From NCBI GenBank assembly GCA_020029535.1, contig JAIBJM010000021.1:1-36099 (forward strand): a stretch of 36,099 nucleotides of DNA, in the 5' to 3' direction. The notes beneath the pieces were generated by a model. It was not told the DNA's origin and did no database searches. It saw only the letters and a program-made list of their open reading frames with translations. The DNA comes from Gammaproteobacteria bacterium. Its GTDB lineage: Bacteria; Pseudomonadota; Gammaproteobacteria; Steroidobacterales; Steroidobacteraceae. Each line of letters opens with the position of its first letter. Within the stretch, counting starts at the first letter, position 1. This document shows positions 8,028 to 14,701 of the stretch, in pieces. The position numbers and the translations under genes are program-made.

Positions 8028-8971
8028 AGAATATGGGCGGCGGCGCTGCGATCATCGGCCTGCTGATCAACGTCGCAGCCATTGCGCAGCAACCGGTCAG
8101 CGACCCTGCGCCTGAAATCCTGCAGGAAATCGTCATCCAGGCCATCGAGCCGCGCTATGTGGCGCCGACCCGGCGCGACAGCATCGGCCGTATCTGGGCA
8201 CCGGTGATGATCAACGACAAAGGGCCATTCCGGCTGGTGCTGGACACTGGCGCCAGCCACTCAGGCATCACGGCCGAGGTGGCCAGCGCACTCGGCATTG
8301 CGCTCAACAAGTCCCCGCCGGTACGGCTGCGCGGCGTTACCGGCACTGCGGTGGTGCCAACCATCCGCGTCAACTCGCTGCAGGTGGGAGAGCTGCTGCT
8401 GAAACCCGCCATGCTACCCATCGTCACCGATGCACTGGGCGGCGCACAGGGCATCCTCGGCACCGAAGGTCTGGACGACAAGCGCATCAGCATCGATTTC
8501 CGCAACGACCTGATCGTGATTTCGCGCTCACATGGTGAGGCGGCGCGACCGAATTTCCTGACGGTGCCGTTCACCTTCGAGCGCGGCAAACTGCTGGTGG
8601 TCAAGGCCACCATGGGCAACATACCGGTGGACGCCATCATCGACACCGGCGGCCAGAGCACCATCGGCAACCTGGCACTGCGCCGGGCGCTGGCGCGCTG
8701 GCGCAAGGAACAGACCGTCGCCACCGTCGATACCATTGTTGGCGTCACTGCCGACCAGCAAATAGGCGAAGGGCTGCCGGCACCGCCGATCCGGATGCAG
8801 AACATCCAGATACGCAGCCCGCACATCACCTTCGGCGACATGGTCATTTTCCAGCACTGGCGCATGACCGACCGGCCGGCCATATTGATCGGCATGGATG
8901 TCATCGGCCTGCTCGATGCGCTGATCATCGACTACATGCGGAAGGAACTGCAGGTACGCACGCGCAGTTAA
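8024..8971 (+). CDS. Exported two-domain retropepsin-like aspartyl protease
   Basis: A 315-residue protein with two copies of the aspartyl protease motif: LVLDTGAS (D74) and AIIDTGGQS (D206). Each is followed by the hydrophobic-Gly flap and strand pattern of the retropepsin-like fold (ILGTEGLD at 143-150 and ILIGMDVIG near the end). Two half-sites in one chain could form the active site without dimerising. The N-terminus (MKNMGGGAAIIGLLINVAAIAQQ) looks like a signal peptide, so it is probably periplasmic. The ATG at 8024 overlaps the ygfZ stop as ATGA, an unusual coupling. An upstream frame reading through ygfZ is not used. Substrate and role are unknown. The 3' end overlaps the convergent PepSY gene by 4 bases. 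Confidence 0.8.
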   Translation: MKNMGGGAAIIGLLINVAAIAQQPVSDPAPEILQEIVIQAIEPRYVAPTRRDSIGRIWAPVMINDKGPFRLVLDTGASHSGITAEVASALGIALNKSPPVRLRGVTGTAVVPTIRVNSLQVGELLLKPAMLPIVTDALGGAQGILGTEGLDDKRISIDFRNDLIVISRSHGEAARPNFLTVPFTFERGKLLVVKATMGNIPVDAIIDTGGQSTIGNLALRRALARWRKEQTVATVDTIVGVTADQQIGEGLPAPPIRMQNIQIRSPHITFGDMVIFQHWRMTDRPAILIGMDVIGLLDALIIDYMRKELQVRTRS

Positions 8972-9909
8972 TCCAGCCGCGGCCGCACCACATTGTTCCA
9001 CCACAATATGGCGCCGGTGATGAACAGCGCCGCCGGCACCAGTCCCAGCACGATCCAGGTGGTTCGCACACCCATCCCGCCGAAGCGGCCGAAGTGCAGG
9101 TTGACGAACCCGCCCAGCAGCTCATAAGCGGCAACGCCGTCGTCCACGTCAGGCGGATGGATCCATTCGGCAAATTGCTGGAAGGGCGCCGGGAATGCGA
9201 AGTAGATGCCGCTGAGTCCCCATAGCAGCAAGAGCAGGAAAATCCAGATTCCCATCATGCTGTGCAATTGCCACAGCTGCCTGCGCCAGCCCACCCCTGC
9301 CTGCACATACAGGCTCTGTTTCCAGCGCTGGCTGCCGGGCCACCAGATGATCAGACCCGTCACGAACAGCAGTGAAACAGCTATCGCGACGCAACCATTG
9401 ACCCGCTGTCCGGTGCGCCCGCCGAGCAGGTTGTCATGCAGATCCACCACCTTGTGGAGGAACCGCAGTTGCCAGGGGTCTGCATCACCCAGGTCCTTTC
9501 CGCTGTAGGGATCGAAAACACGCATCCTGACCTCGCCGGCACGCTTGAGCGTTACCTGCACCGGCGCGTCCGTGTTCGACGGCGCGAGCGGCGCACCAGC
9601 AGGCGGAAGAGGTCCGTAAGGACGGAGACGACGCATGTGTATCAGCGACTGGATTTCATATCCCGGCCAGACCTGCTGAGCGATCTCCTGCATCCGTTCG
9701 TCGCTGATCCTGCCGCCGGGCAGGATGGTCACGCTGTGCGCTACCAGTGCACGCGTCATTTCACGGCGCGCCACGATGGCGCTGCCGGTGACGCTCATCA
9801 TCAATATGTACAGGCCCAGGCCAATGCCCAGCCACAGATGGATCTGGAACAACGCCTTGCGCAGCCAGACTTTCTGCGGCTGGCGGAGCCATTGCGCAAC
9901 AAGACCCAT
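8968..9909 (-). CDS. PepSY-associated transmembrane protein
   Basis: About 313 residues. The N-terminal helix LFQIHLWLGIGLGLYILMMSVTGSAIVARREM and the His-containing HKVVDLHDNLLGG segment are typical of PepSY-TM proteins. More helices lie near VAIAVSLLFVTGLIIWW, MMGIWIFLLLLLWGLSGIYF and IVLGLVPAALFITGAILWW. Related proteins often accompany TonB-dependent siderophore uptake and may move electrons across the membrane, but no such partner is adjacent here, so the function is open. The start is taken as ATG at 9909 with GGGA just upstream; a GTG three codons earlier (9918) is possible. Confidence 0.83.
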   Translation of the reverse strand: MGLVAQWLRQPQKVWLRKALFQIHLWLGIGLGLYILMMSVTGSAIVARREMTRALVAHSVTILPGGRISDERMQEIAQQVWPGYEIQSLIHMRRLRPYGPLPPAGAPLAPSNTDAPVQVTLKRAGEVRMRVFDPYSGKDLGDADPWQLRFLHKVVDLHDNLLGGRTGQRVNGCVAIAVSLLFVTGLIIWWPGSQRWKQSLYVQAGVGWRRQLWQLHSMMGIWIFLLLLLWGLSGIYFAFPAPFQQFAEWIHPPDVDDGVAAYELLGGFVNLHFGRFGGMGVRTTWIVLGLVPAALFITGAILWWNNVVRPRLD

Positions 9910-9959
9910 TGTTCCCACGCGTTACTGTTCGAAAGACGCTGTCGCCGGCGCCCGTTGCA

Positions 9960-10277
9960 TCAAAATCCCGTCAGCAAGAAATCCATTGCCGCGAGAATTG
10001 CGTCCCGTCGGTCCGAGAGATTCCCGGCCGCCGCGCCGAGGTCGTTCCGGGCGACGCCCGCCAATTCCGGCGTCATCAGCACGTACGTTTCACCATCGAA
10101 TTGCAGAATCGGCGTGAGGTGACTGACTGGTTTCTTCGTGAGCGCCCCGGCTTTGCTGAGCGGAATTACCACGCGAGTCTGCAGATCTTCCAGAAGATCT
10201 GATTGCACATCCACGAGGAATGGGAATGTCGCCTTGGTACGCGCACTCTTGTTCCGGTAGACGGTGAACTGCGCCAT
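9960..10277 (-). CDS. ccdB: CcdB-family type II toxin
   Basis: A 105-residue toxin of the CcdB family, whose plasmid-F member poisons DNA gyrase. It starts MAQFTVYRNK, the classic CcdB opening. It continues with PFLVDVQSDLLEDLQTRVVIPL and LTPILQFDGETYVLMTPELAGV, ending in DRRDAILAAMDFLLTGF. The gyrase-contacting C-terminal tail of F CcdB ends in Trp-Gly-Ile; here it ends in Thr-Gly-Phe, so target strength may differ. The start codon shares its A with the ccdA stop (TGATG). An open frame extends upstream but overlaps ccdA out of phase and is not used. Chromosomal ccdAB pairs are known. Confidence 0.93.
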   Translation of the reverse strand: MAQFTVYRNKSARTKATFPFLVDVQSDLLEDLQTRVVIPLSKAGALTKKPVSHLTPILQFDGETYVLMTPELAGVARNDLGAAAGNLSDRRDAILAAMDFLLTGF

Positions 10278-10525
10278 CAGAATCTGCGCACATCGTCCGA
10301 GAAGGTGCCGTGCTTCTCGATATGCTCGTTGTAGACCTGAATCGCCTCGCGGTTTTCCTCGCGCCATTTCCTGCGCCTGGCTGTGGCCAGTTCCTCGGCC
10401 AGCGCTCGTTCCAGCGTAGCGGAAAGGTTGACTCCGGCCTCCCGCGCGGCATCGAGCAGGTCGCCGCGAACGCTGACGTTCGTGGCACGTTTTGCAACAG
10501 CAGCTGTGGAACGTCGGCGCGGCAT
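10277..10525 (-). CDS. ccdA: CcdA-family type II antitoxin
   Basis: An 82-residue antitoxin. The N-terminal half is a ribbon-helix-helix DNA-binding domain (ATNVSVRGDLLDAAREAGVN, then LSATLERALAEEL). The C-terminal half (REENREAIQVYNEHIEKHG then FSDDVRRF) matches the disordered CcdB-wrapping tail of CcdA. It precedes ccdB with coupled translation, the standard antitoxin-first order. A 7-bp-arm inverted repeat 42 bases upstream may be its autoregulatory operator. The pair lies just beyond the 3' end of tRNA-Thr. Confidence 0.93.
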   Translation of the reverse strand: MPRRRSTAAVAKRATNVSVRGDLLDAAREAGVNLSATLERALAEELATARRRKWREENREAIQVYNEHIEKHGTFSDDVRRF

Positions 10526-10566
10526 GGTTCATTCTCCGGATTCGAGCCCGACTATGCCACAAAGAA

Positions 10567-10587
10567 ATGCGCACTACTAATGCGCAT
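10567..10587 (-). promoter_or_regulatory. Candidate CcdA operator upstream of ccdAB
   Basis: A perfect inverted repeat with arms ATGCGCA and TGCGCAT separated by 7 bases lies between tRNA-Thr and ccdA. Ribbon-helix-helix antitoxins normally bind such short repeats to repress their own operon. A CATAGT -10-like sequence follows on the minus strand, but no strong -35 is seen. Confidence 0.5.
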
Positions 10588-10626
10588 CAGAATGTGAGTC
10601 ACCGGTGCGCGTTTACGGCGTGTGAC

Positions 10627-10702
10627 TGGTGCCGGAGATAGGAATCGAACCTACGACCTACGCATTACGAATGCGCCGCTCTACCAACTGAGCTACTCCG
10701 GC
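10627..10702 (-). tRNA. tRNA-Thr (anticodon CGT)
   Basis: A complete 76-base cloverleaf on the minus strand. The acceptor arms are GCCGGAG and CTCCGGC, the D stem is GCTC/GAGC, and the anticodon loop TTCGTAA is closed by GCGCA/TGCGT. The T arm is GTAGG-TTCGATT-CCTAT. Discriminator A and an encoded CCA follow. Anticodon CGT reads ACG (Thr). It lies between ccdA and the divergent fimT gene. Confidence 0.96.
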
Positions 10703-10819
10703 CCGGGGGCGCGGCATTCTAAGAGATGCCTCCGACCGCGGCAATTCACCGGCCAAACCGCGCGGATGCAGCAGTTTTGGCGCTCACCCCGGGCGACGGG
10801 CCGGGGTCACGATGGCCCC

Positions 10820-11305
10820 ATGTCCCGCCCCGCACTCACCGCTGGCTTCACGCTGTTCGAACTGGCGGTGGTGCTGGCCATGGCGGCGCTGCTGGCCGGG
10901 CTCACGGTGCCCGGCTTCCAGCGCTTCAGCCGCGAGCTGCAACTCTCGCGCAGCGCCAACGCACTGCTGGTGGCCTTGCACCAGGCACGGGGCGCGGCCA
11001 TCGCCCGCGGCGTCCCGGTGGCGCTGCATACCAGCACGGATACCGGCTGGCGAGTGATTGCCGAACCGCCGGGCAGCGAGGAACTGCTGAGCCACACCGA
11101 GCTGCCCGCGGGCATCCTGATCCAGGGCAACCGCAGCCGCGTGGTGTTCTGGCCGGCAACGCGCGCCGGCACCACTGCCACCTTCACGCTGTGCGATGCG
11201 CAACATCTGGCCGTACCGCGCGCCATCATCGTCAGTCAGACCGGTCGTCCCCGCGCTGCGCGGGCCGCCGCGGATGGCAGCGCGCTGGAATGCATCGATG
11301 CCTGA
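10820..11305 (+). CDS. fimT: Minor type IV pilin FimT/GspH family
   Basis: A 161-residue pseudopilin with prepilin peptidase site AG|FTLFE at residues 8-14. Phe is at +1 and the conserved Glu at +5, followed by a hydrophobic helix (LAVVLAMAALLAGLTVPGF). The C-terminal GspH/FimT domain includes LVALHQARGAAIARGVPVAL and ends IIVSQTGRPRAARAA. The start is the ATG at 10820 because it places the leader peptide correctly; a longer open frame upstream only reads through the tRNA complement. This is the first of four coupled minor pilin genes expected to prime pilus assembly in the inner membrane. Confidence 0.9.
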   Translation: MSRPALTAGFTLFELAVVLAMAALLAGLTVPGFQRFSRELQLSRSANALLVALHQARGAAIARGVPVALHTSTDTGWRVIAEPPGSEELLSHTELPAGILIQGNRSRVVFWPATRAGTTATFTLCDAQHLAVPRAIIVSQTGRPRAARAAADGSALECIDA

Positions 11306-11705
11306 CATGGCGCGCGGTCACACACTGCTGGAAGTGCTGGTGGCGATGAGCATCATGGCCATTGCGATTCTCGGCATCGCCTCGCTGCTGTTGCGCGGTC
11401 TGGCCGCGCACAGTGTGGCGCGCCATTACGAAACCGCCAACGGTCTGCTGGCCGATCTGGGCGCACAGCTGCGCGCCAATGCCGGCGCACCGCTCAGTCC
11501 GCAACAGCAGACGGCCTGGCAGCAGTCCGCAGGTCAGCGCCTGCCTGCACTGGCCTCGGCACCGGCCGGTGGCACCGTTGCGGCCGCCGCGCCGATCGAT
11601 GGCGCCGCCCGTTGGGATGTCACGCTGCAATGGGGCAGCACCGAGAACCCCGGCGGCTCGACTCTGCAACGCGTGCTGGTGCTGCCGCAGGCGCCGACGC
11701 CATGA
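11298..11705 (+). CDS. pilV: Minor type IV pilin PilV family
   Basis: A 135-residue prepilin-like protein with RG|HTLLEVLVAMSIMAIAILGIASLLLRG. Glu +5 is conserved, but the +1 residue after cleavage is His rather than Phe or Met, which is unusual. The position after fimT and the pattern ETANGLLADLGAQLRANAG fit PilV. ATG at 11298 overlaps the fimT stop by 8 bases. A C-terminal segment WDVTLQWGS then TLQRVLVLPQ is typical of this family. Confidence 0.85.
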   Translation: MPDMARGHTLLEVLVAMSIMAIAILGIASLLLRGLAAHSVARHYETANGLLADLGAQLRANAGAPLSPQQQTAWQQSAGQRLPALASAPAGGTVAAAAPIDGAARWDVTLQWGSTENPGGSTLQRVLVLPQAPTP

Positions 11706-12568
11706 CGCCAACGCAGCGCAATCAGGGTTTCAGTCTGGCCGAACTGGCGGTGGCGCTGCTGCTCGGCACGCTGGTGGTGGCCGCGCTGCTGCGGGTGCTG
11801 GGCCTGTCGCTGGACACGCTGCGCATGCGCGATGACGACGCAGCGCTGCAGGAGAACCTGCGCTATGCACTGGCCACGCTGGAATCCGAGCTGTCGATGG
11901 CCGGTTTCTACGGACTCAGCGCCGATGGCTCCAGCTTCCGCTTTCTTCGCAACGGCGGCGTGGCCACAGCCGTCGAGACGATCCCGGCCTCGGCCCAGGT
12001 CTGCGGCGACAACTTCGTTGCAAATCTCGCGCAGCCAGTGCAAGCCGATGACGGGGTCTTCACGCTGGGAGCGCATCGCAGCGCCAGCTGCAACGCGCGC
12101 GGTGGCGCGCAGGCCGGCAGCGACACGCTGACCATCCGCCGCGCGTCGAGCATGCCCACAGCCGCGGAAAGCGGCCGTCTGCAACTGCTGGTCGACCGCT
12201 TCGACGACCAGGGGCGCTTCATTGTCGCCGATGGCGTGCTGCCTGCGACGGCGATGCTGCAACCCGACCGCCTGCAGCTGCACAATCTCGAACTGCACAG
12301 CTACTACATCTCGAATGATTCGGATGGACGGCCGGGCTTTCCGGCGCTGCGCGTCAAGACACTGACCCGTATCGCGGGACGACCTTCCTTCACCGACACC
12401 GAGGTCATGGCCGGTGTGGAGGATCTGCAGCTGCAGTGGCAGACCTCGGGCAGCATAGTGCGGGCCGTGCAGGTCTCGTTGCGCGCGCGCAGCGGCATCA
12501 CTGCCGCAACCCCCCGGAGCCTCACCGGCTCGCGGCTGATTGCCCTGCGCAATGTGCCATTCAGCTGA
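11702..12568 (+). CDS. pilW: Minor type IV pilin PilW family
   Basis: A 288-residue protein with leader and cleavage site NQG|FSLAELAVALLLGTLVVAALLRV (Phe +1, Glu +5). The PilW-type body follows (ENLRYALATLESELSMAGFYG, then a long variable domain). It contains LQLHNLELHSYYISN and ends RSLTGSRLIALRNVPFS, the family C-terminus. The ATG overlaps the pilV stop as ATGA. The protein would join PilV, PilX and FimT in the minor pilin priming complex. Confidence 0.9.
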   Translation: MTPTQRNQGFSLAELAVALLLGTLVVAALLRVLGLSLDTLRMRDDDAALQENLRYALATLESELSMAGFYGLSADGSSFRFLRNGGVATAVETIPASAQVCGDNFVANLAQPVQADDGVFTLGAHRSASCNARGGAQAGSDTLTIRRASSMPTAAESGRLQLLVDRFDDQGRFIVADGVLPATAMLQPDRLQLHNLELHSYYISNDSDGRPGFPALRVKTLTRIAGRPSFTDTEVMAGVEDLQLQWQTSGSIVRAVQVSLRARSGITAATPRSLTGSRLIALRNVPFS

Positions 12569-13046
12569 GCGCACGCCTTCACAGCAGTCCGGCGTGGCGC
12601 TGTTCGCCGCACTGATATTGCTGGGATTGCTGTCGTCGCTGGCGGTGGTGGCGCTGCAGTCGAGCGCGCTGGAGCTGTCGATGAGCGCCGCCGAACAATT
12701 CCGCGCCAGGGCTTTCGAAGCCGCTGAAGCCGGCCAATCACTGGCAACGCAGGCGCTGCAGAACAGCCCGGCGGGCGCAGTGCCCGCCGATACTCCGACC
12801 ACGCCCATGCCCGGCATGAGCGGTGATTCGCTGCAGTATTCGTTGCGCCTGATCGGCGCCGATCCCTTGATCGCGCAGCGCAGCGATGGTGCACTCAGCG
12901 GCGCGCACTACACCCTCAGCAGTCGTGGCGAATCATTGCGCGGCGCCCGTGTGGACATCGAAAGCGGTCTGCTGCTGATCCGCGATGCCGCGGGCAACCT
13001 GCTGGACGCGCGCACCACCTGGTGGCGCCGCAGCGACCTCGACTAG
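12552..13046 (+). CDS. pilX: Minor type IV pilin PilX family
   Basis: About 164 residues. The N-terminal SG|VALFAALILLGLLSSLAVVAL segment and the following EQFRARAFEAAEAGQSLA match the PilX N-terminal domain. As in PilX and GspK proteins, there is no Glu at +5. The start is ATG at 12552 (another ATG lies at 12540); both overlap the end of pilW. In most gammaproteobacteria pilX is followed by pilY1 and then pilE. Here it is the last gene: the next 200 bases hold only a palindromic element before convergent ispH. Confidence 0.83.
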   Translation: MCHSAERTPSQQSGVALFAALILLGLLSSLAVVALQSSALELSMSAAEQFRARAFEAAEAGQSLATQALQNSPAGAVPADTPTTPMPGMSGDSLQYSLRLIGADPLIAQRSDGALSGAHYTLSSRGESLRGARVDIESGLLLIRDAAGNLLDARTTWWRRSDLD

Positions 13047-13067
13047 CTCGGCGCTTCACCCGATCGC

Positions 13068-13236
13068 GGTCCGGGAATGACTGACCCGGTGATCACGATT
13101 TAAGGCGCGCCGAGTGTTGACCGATCAGTGCCGAGCAGACCTTCAGAGTCTGCGAGGCACCGGTCAACACGAGGGTATGCGAGCGCAGCGAGCACGCGCC
13201 GCCATGAGTGATCACCGGGTCAATCATTCCGGGACC
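13068..13236. repeat. 169-bp imperfect palindromic element between pilX and ispH
   Basis: Outer arms of 29 bases (13068-13096 and 13208-13236) are inverted repeats with 27 matches, starting GGTCC and reaching GTGATCAC. Further in, GGCGCG (13104-13109) pairs with CGCGCC (13195-13200). The core is a strong hairpin at 13114-13170: GTGTTGACC/GGTCAACAC, GTGCC/GGCAC and GCAGAC/GTCTGC around a 7-base loop. The inner right side contains GCGAGCGCAGCGAGC. No gene is supported inside, and no obvious target duplication flanks it (left CGATCGC, right ACGAACG). It could be a non-autonomous mobile element, a REP/BIME-like repeat, or a bidirectional terminator for pilX and ispH. Confidence 0.75.
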
Positions 13237-13249
13237 ACGAACGGTCGGG

Positions 13250-14185
13250 TCAGCCGCGCAGCGCACGCGGCAGCGCGAATACCACGTGCTCCTCGCGGCC
13301 ATGCTGTTCAGCCGGAGATTCGCCGCCCCACTCGCACAACCGCTGCACCACCTGCTGCACCAGTGTCTCGGGCGCAGAGGCGCCGGCCGTCACGCCGACG
13401 CTGCGCGCGCCGGCAAACCACTGCTGCTGCAGATCGTCGGCACCGTCGACCAGGTAGCCCGGCACGCCGGCGCGATCGGCCAGCTCGCGCAGCCGGTTGG
13501 AATTGGAACTGCTCTTCGAGCCCACCACCACCAGCACATCGCTGTCGGCGAGCAGCTGCTTGACCGCGTCCTGGCGGTTCTGCGTGGCGTAGCAGATGTC
13601 CTCGCGGCGCGGCGCCTGCAGCGCCGGAAAGCGCTGTCGCAATGCCTCGACGATGGATGCGGTGTCGTCCACCGACAGTGTGGTCTGCGTGACAAAGGCC
13701 AACCGCTGCGGATTCCGCACTTCGAGCTTCGCCACATCGGCAAGATTCTCGATCAGCACGATGCGCCCACCATGGGAAGTGTCGAAACGCCCCATGGTGC
13801 CCTCCACCTCCGGATGTCCGGCGTGACCGATCAGGATCACCTCGCGCGCTTCACGCGCAAAGCGCACCACTTCCATGTGCACCTTGGTCACCAGCGGACA
13901 GGTGGCGTCGAACACCTGCAGACCACGGCGCTGCGCTTCCTGCTCCACCGCCATCGAGACGCCATGCGCCGAGAAAATCACCGTGGCGTCATCGGGAACT
14001 TCGTCCAGCTCCTGCACGAACACGGCGCCCAGCGCGCGCAGGCGCTCGACCACATTGCGGTTGTGCACCACTTCATGTCGCACATGGATGGGCGCGCCGA
14101 ACATCTGCAGTGCCCGCTCGACGATGTCGATGGCGCGATCGACACCGGCACAGAAACCGCGCGGATTGGCCAGCAGTATGCGCAT
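13250..14185 (-). CDS. ispH: 4-hydroxy-3-methylbut-2-enyl diphosphate reductase IspH
   Basis: The last enzyme of the MEP isoprenoid pathway, reducing HMBPP to IPP and DMAPP with a [4Fe-4S] cluster. The three cluster cysteines are visible: C12 in [12 protein letters not shown], the [11 protein letters not shown] cysteine, and [10 protein letters not shown]. The HEVVHN and SAHGVS motifs, plus KSSSNSNRL near the C-terminus, complete the active site. 311 residues is normal. The ATG at 14185 lies 24 bases after lspA, as the last gene of the murJ-ribF-ileS-lspA-ispH series. It ends 14 bases from the palindromic element. Confidence 0.97.
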   Translation of the reverse strand: MRILLANPRGFCAGVDRAIDIVERALQMFGAPIHVRHEVVHNRNVVERLRALGAVFVQELDEVPDDATVIFSAHGVSMAVEQEAQRRGLQVFDATCPLVTKVHMEVVRFAREAREVILIGHAGHPEVEGTMGRFDTSHGGRIVLIENLADVAKLEVRNPQRLAFVTQTTLSVDDTASIVEALRQRFPALQAPRREDICYATQNRQDAVKQLLADSDVLVVVGSKSSSNSNRLRELADRAGVPGYLVDGADDLQQQWFAGARSVGVTAGASAPETLVQQVVQRLCEWGGESPAEQHGREEHVVFALPRALRG

Positions 14186-14209
14186 CAGTTCACCTGGAAC
14201 CTGTGCACG

Positions 14210-14701
14210 TCAGGCACGGCGCCGGCTCGCCAACCAGGCATCCAGCAGCAGCAGTCCGGCACCGATGGTGATGGCCGAATCGGCCACATTGAAGGCCGGG
14301 AAATAGTGCTGTTGCCAATGGACCTGGATGAAGTCGATGACATGACCCAGACGCAGCCGGTCGATGACATTGCCGATGGCGCCCGCCAGGATGCAGGCCA
14401 GCGCCGCCGCCAGCATGTTCGAACTTCGCGGCAGCCGGCGCAACCAGCCCAGCAGCAAGACGCTGATGACGGCAGCCAGCGCGGTAAACACCCAGCGCTG
14501 CCAGCCGCCGGCGCCGTCCAGGAAGCTGAATGCGGCGCCGCGGTTGTGCGCCCGCACCAGATTGAACACCGGCAGGATCGCGCGTGTTTCATGCAGCACA
14601 AAGCTGTTTTCGATCAGCGCCTTGCTCCACTGATCGGCGGCGATCAGCGCACCGCTGAGTCCCAGCCAGCGCAGCTGGCCCGCTGCATCCGGCGCATTCA
14701 T
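14210..14701 (-). CDS. lspA: Lipoprotein signal peptidase LspA
   Basis: The inner-membrane aspartyl peptidase that removes signal peptides from diacylated prolipoproteins. The 163 residues show four hydrophobic helices. The catalytic aspartates lie in GNVIDRLRLGHVIDFI and FNVADSAITIG. The pattern FNLVRAHNRGAAFSFL is also typical. The start is ATG at 14701, sharing a base with the ileS stop (TGATG); the longer frame upstream lies inside ileS and is not used. The ileS-lspA pair is conserved across many bacteria. Confidence 0.96.
   Translation of the reverse strand: MNAPDAAGQLRWLGLSGALIAADQWSKALIENSFVLHETRAILPVFNLVRAHNRGAAFSFLDGAGGWQRWVFTALAAVISVLLLGWLRRLPRSSNMLAAALACILAGAIGNVIDRLRLGHVIDFIQVHWQQHYFPAFNVADSAITIGAGLLLLDAWLASRRRA

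Noticed and set aside
10622-10820. Open frame reading through the complement of tRNA-Thr into fimT
   Set aside because: It translates the tRNA backwards and joins fimT in frame by chance. The prepilin leader begins at the ATG at 10820.
13093-13302. Short hypothetical ORFs within the palindromic element
   Set aside because: They follow the inverted-repeat structure, lack ribosome sites and resemble no protein family.
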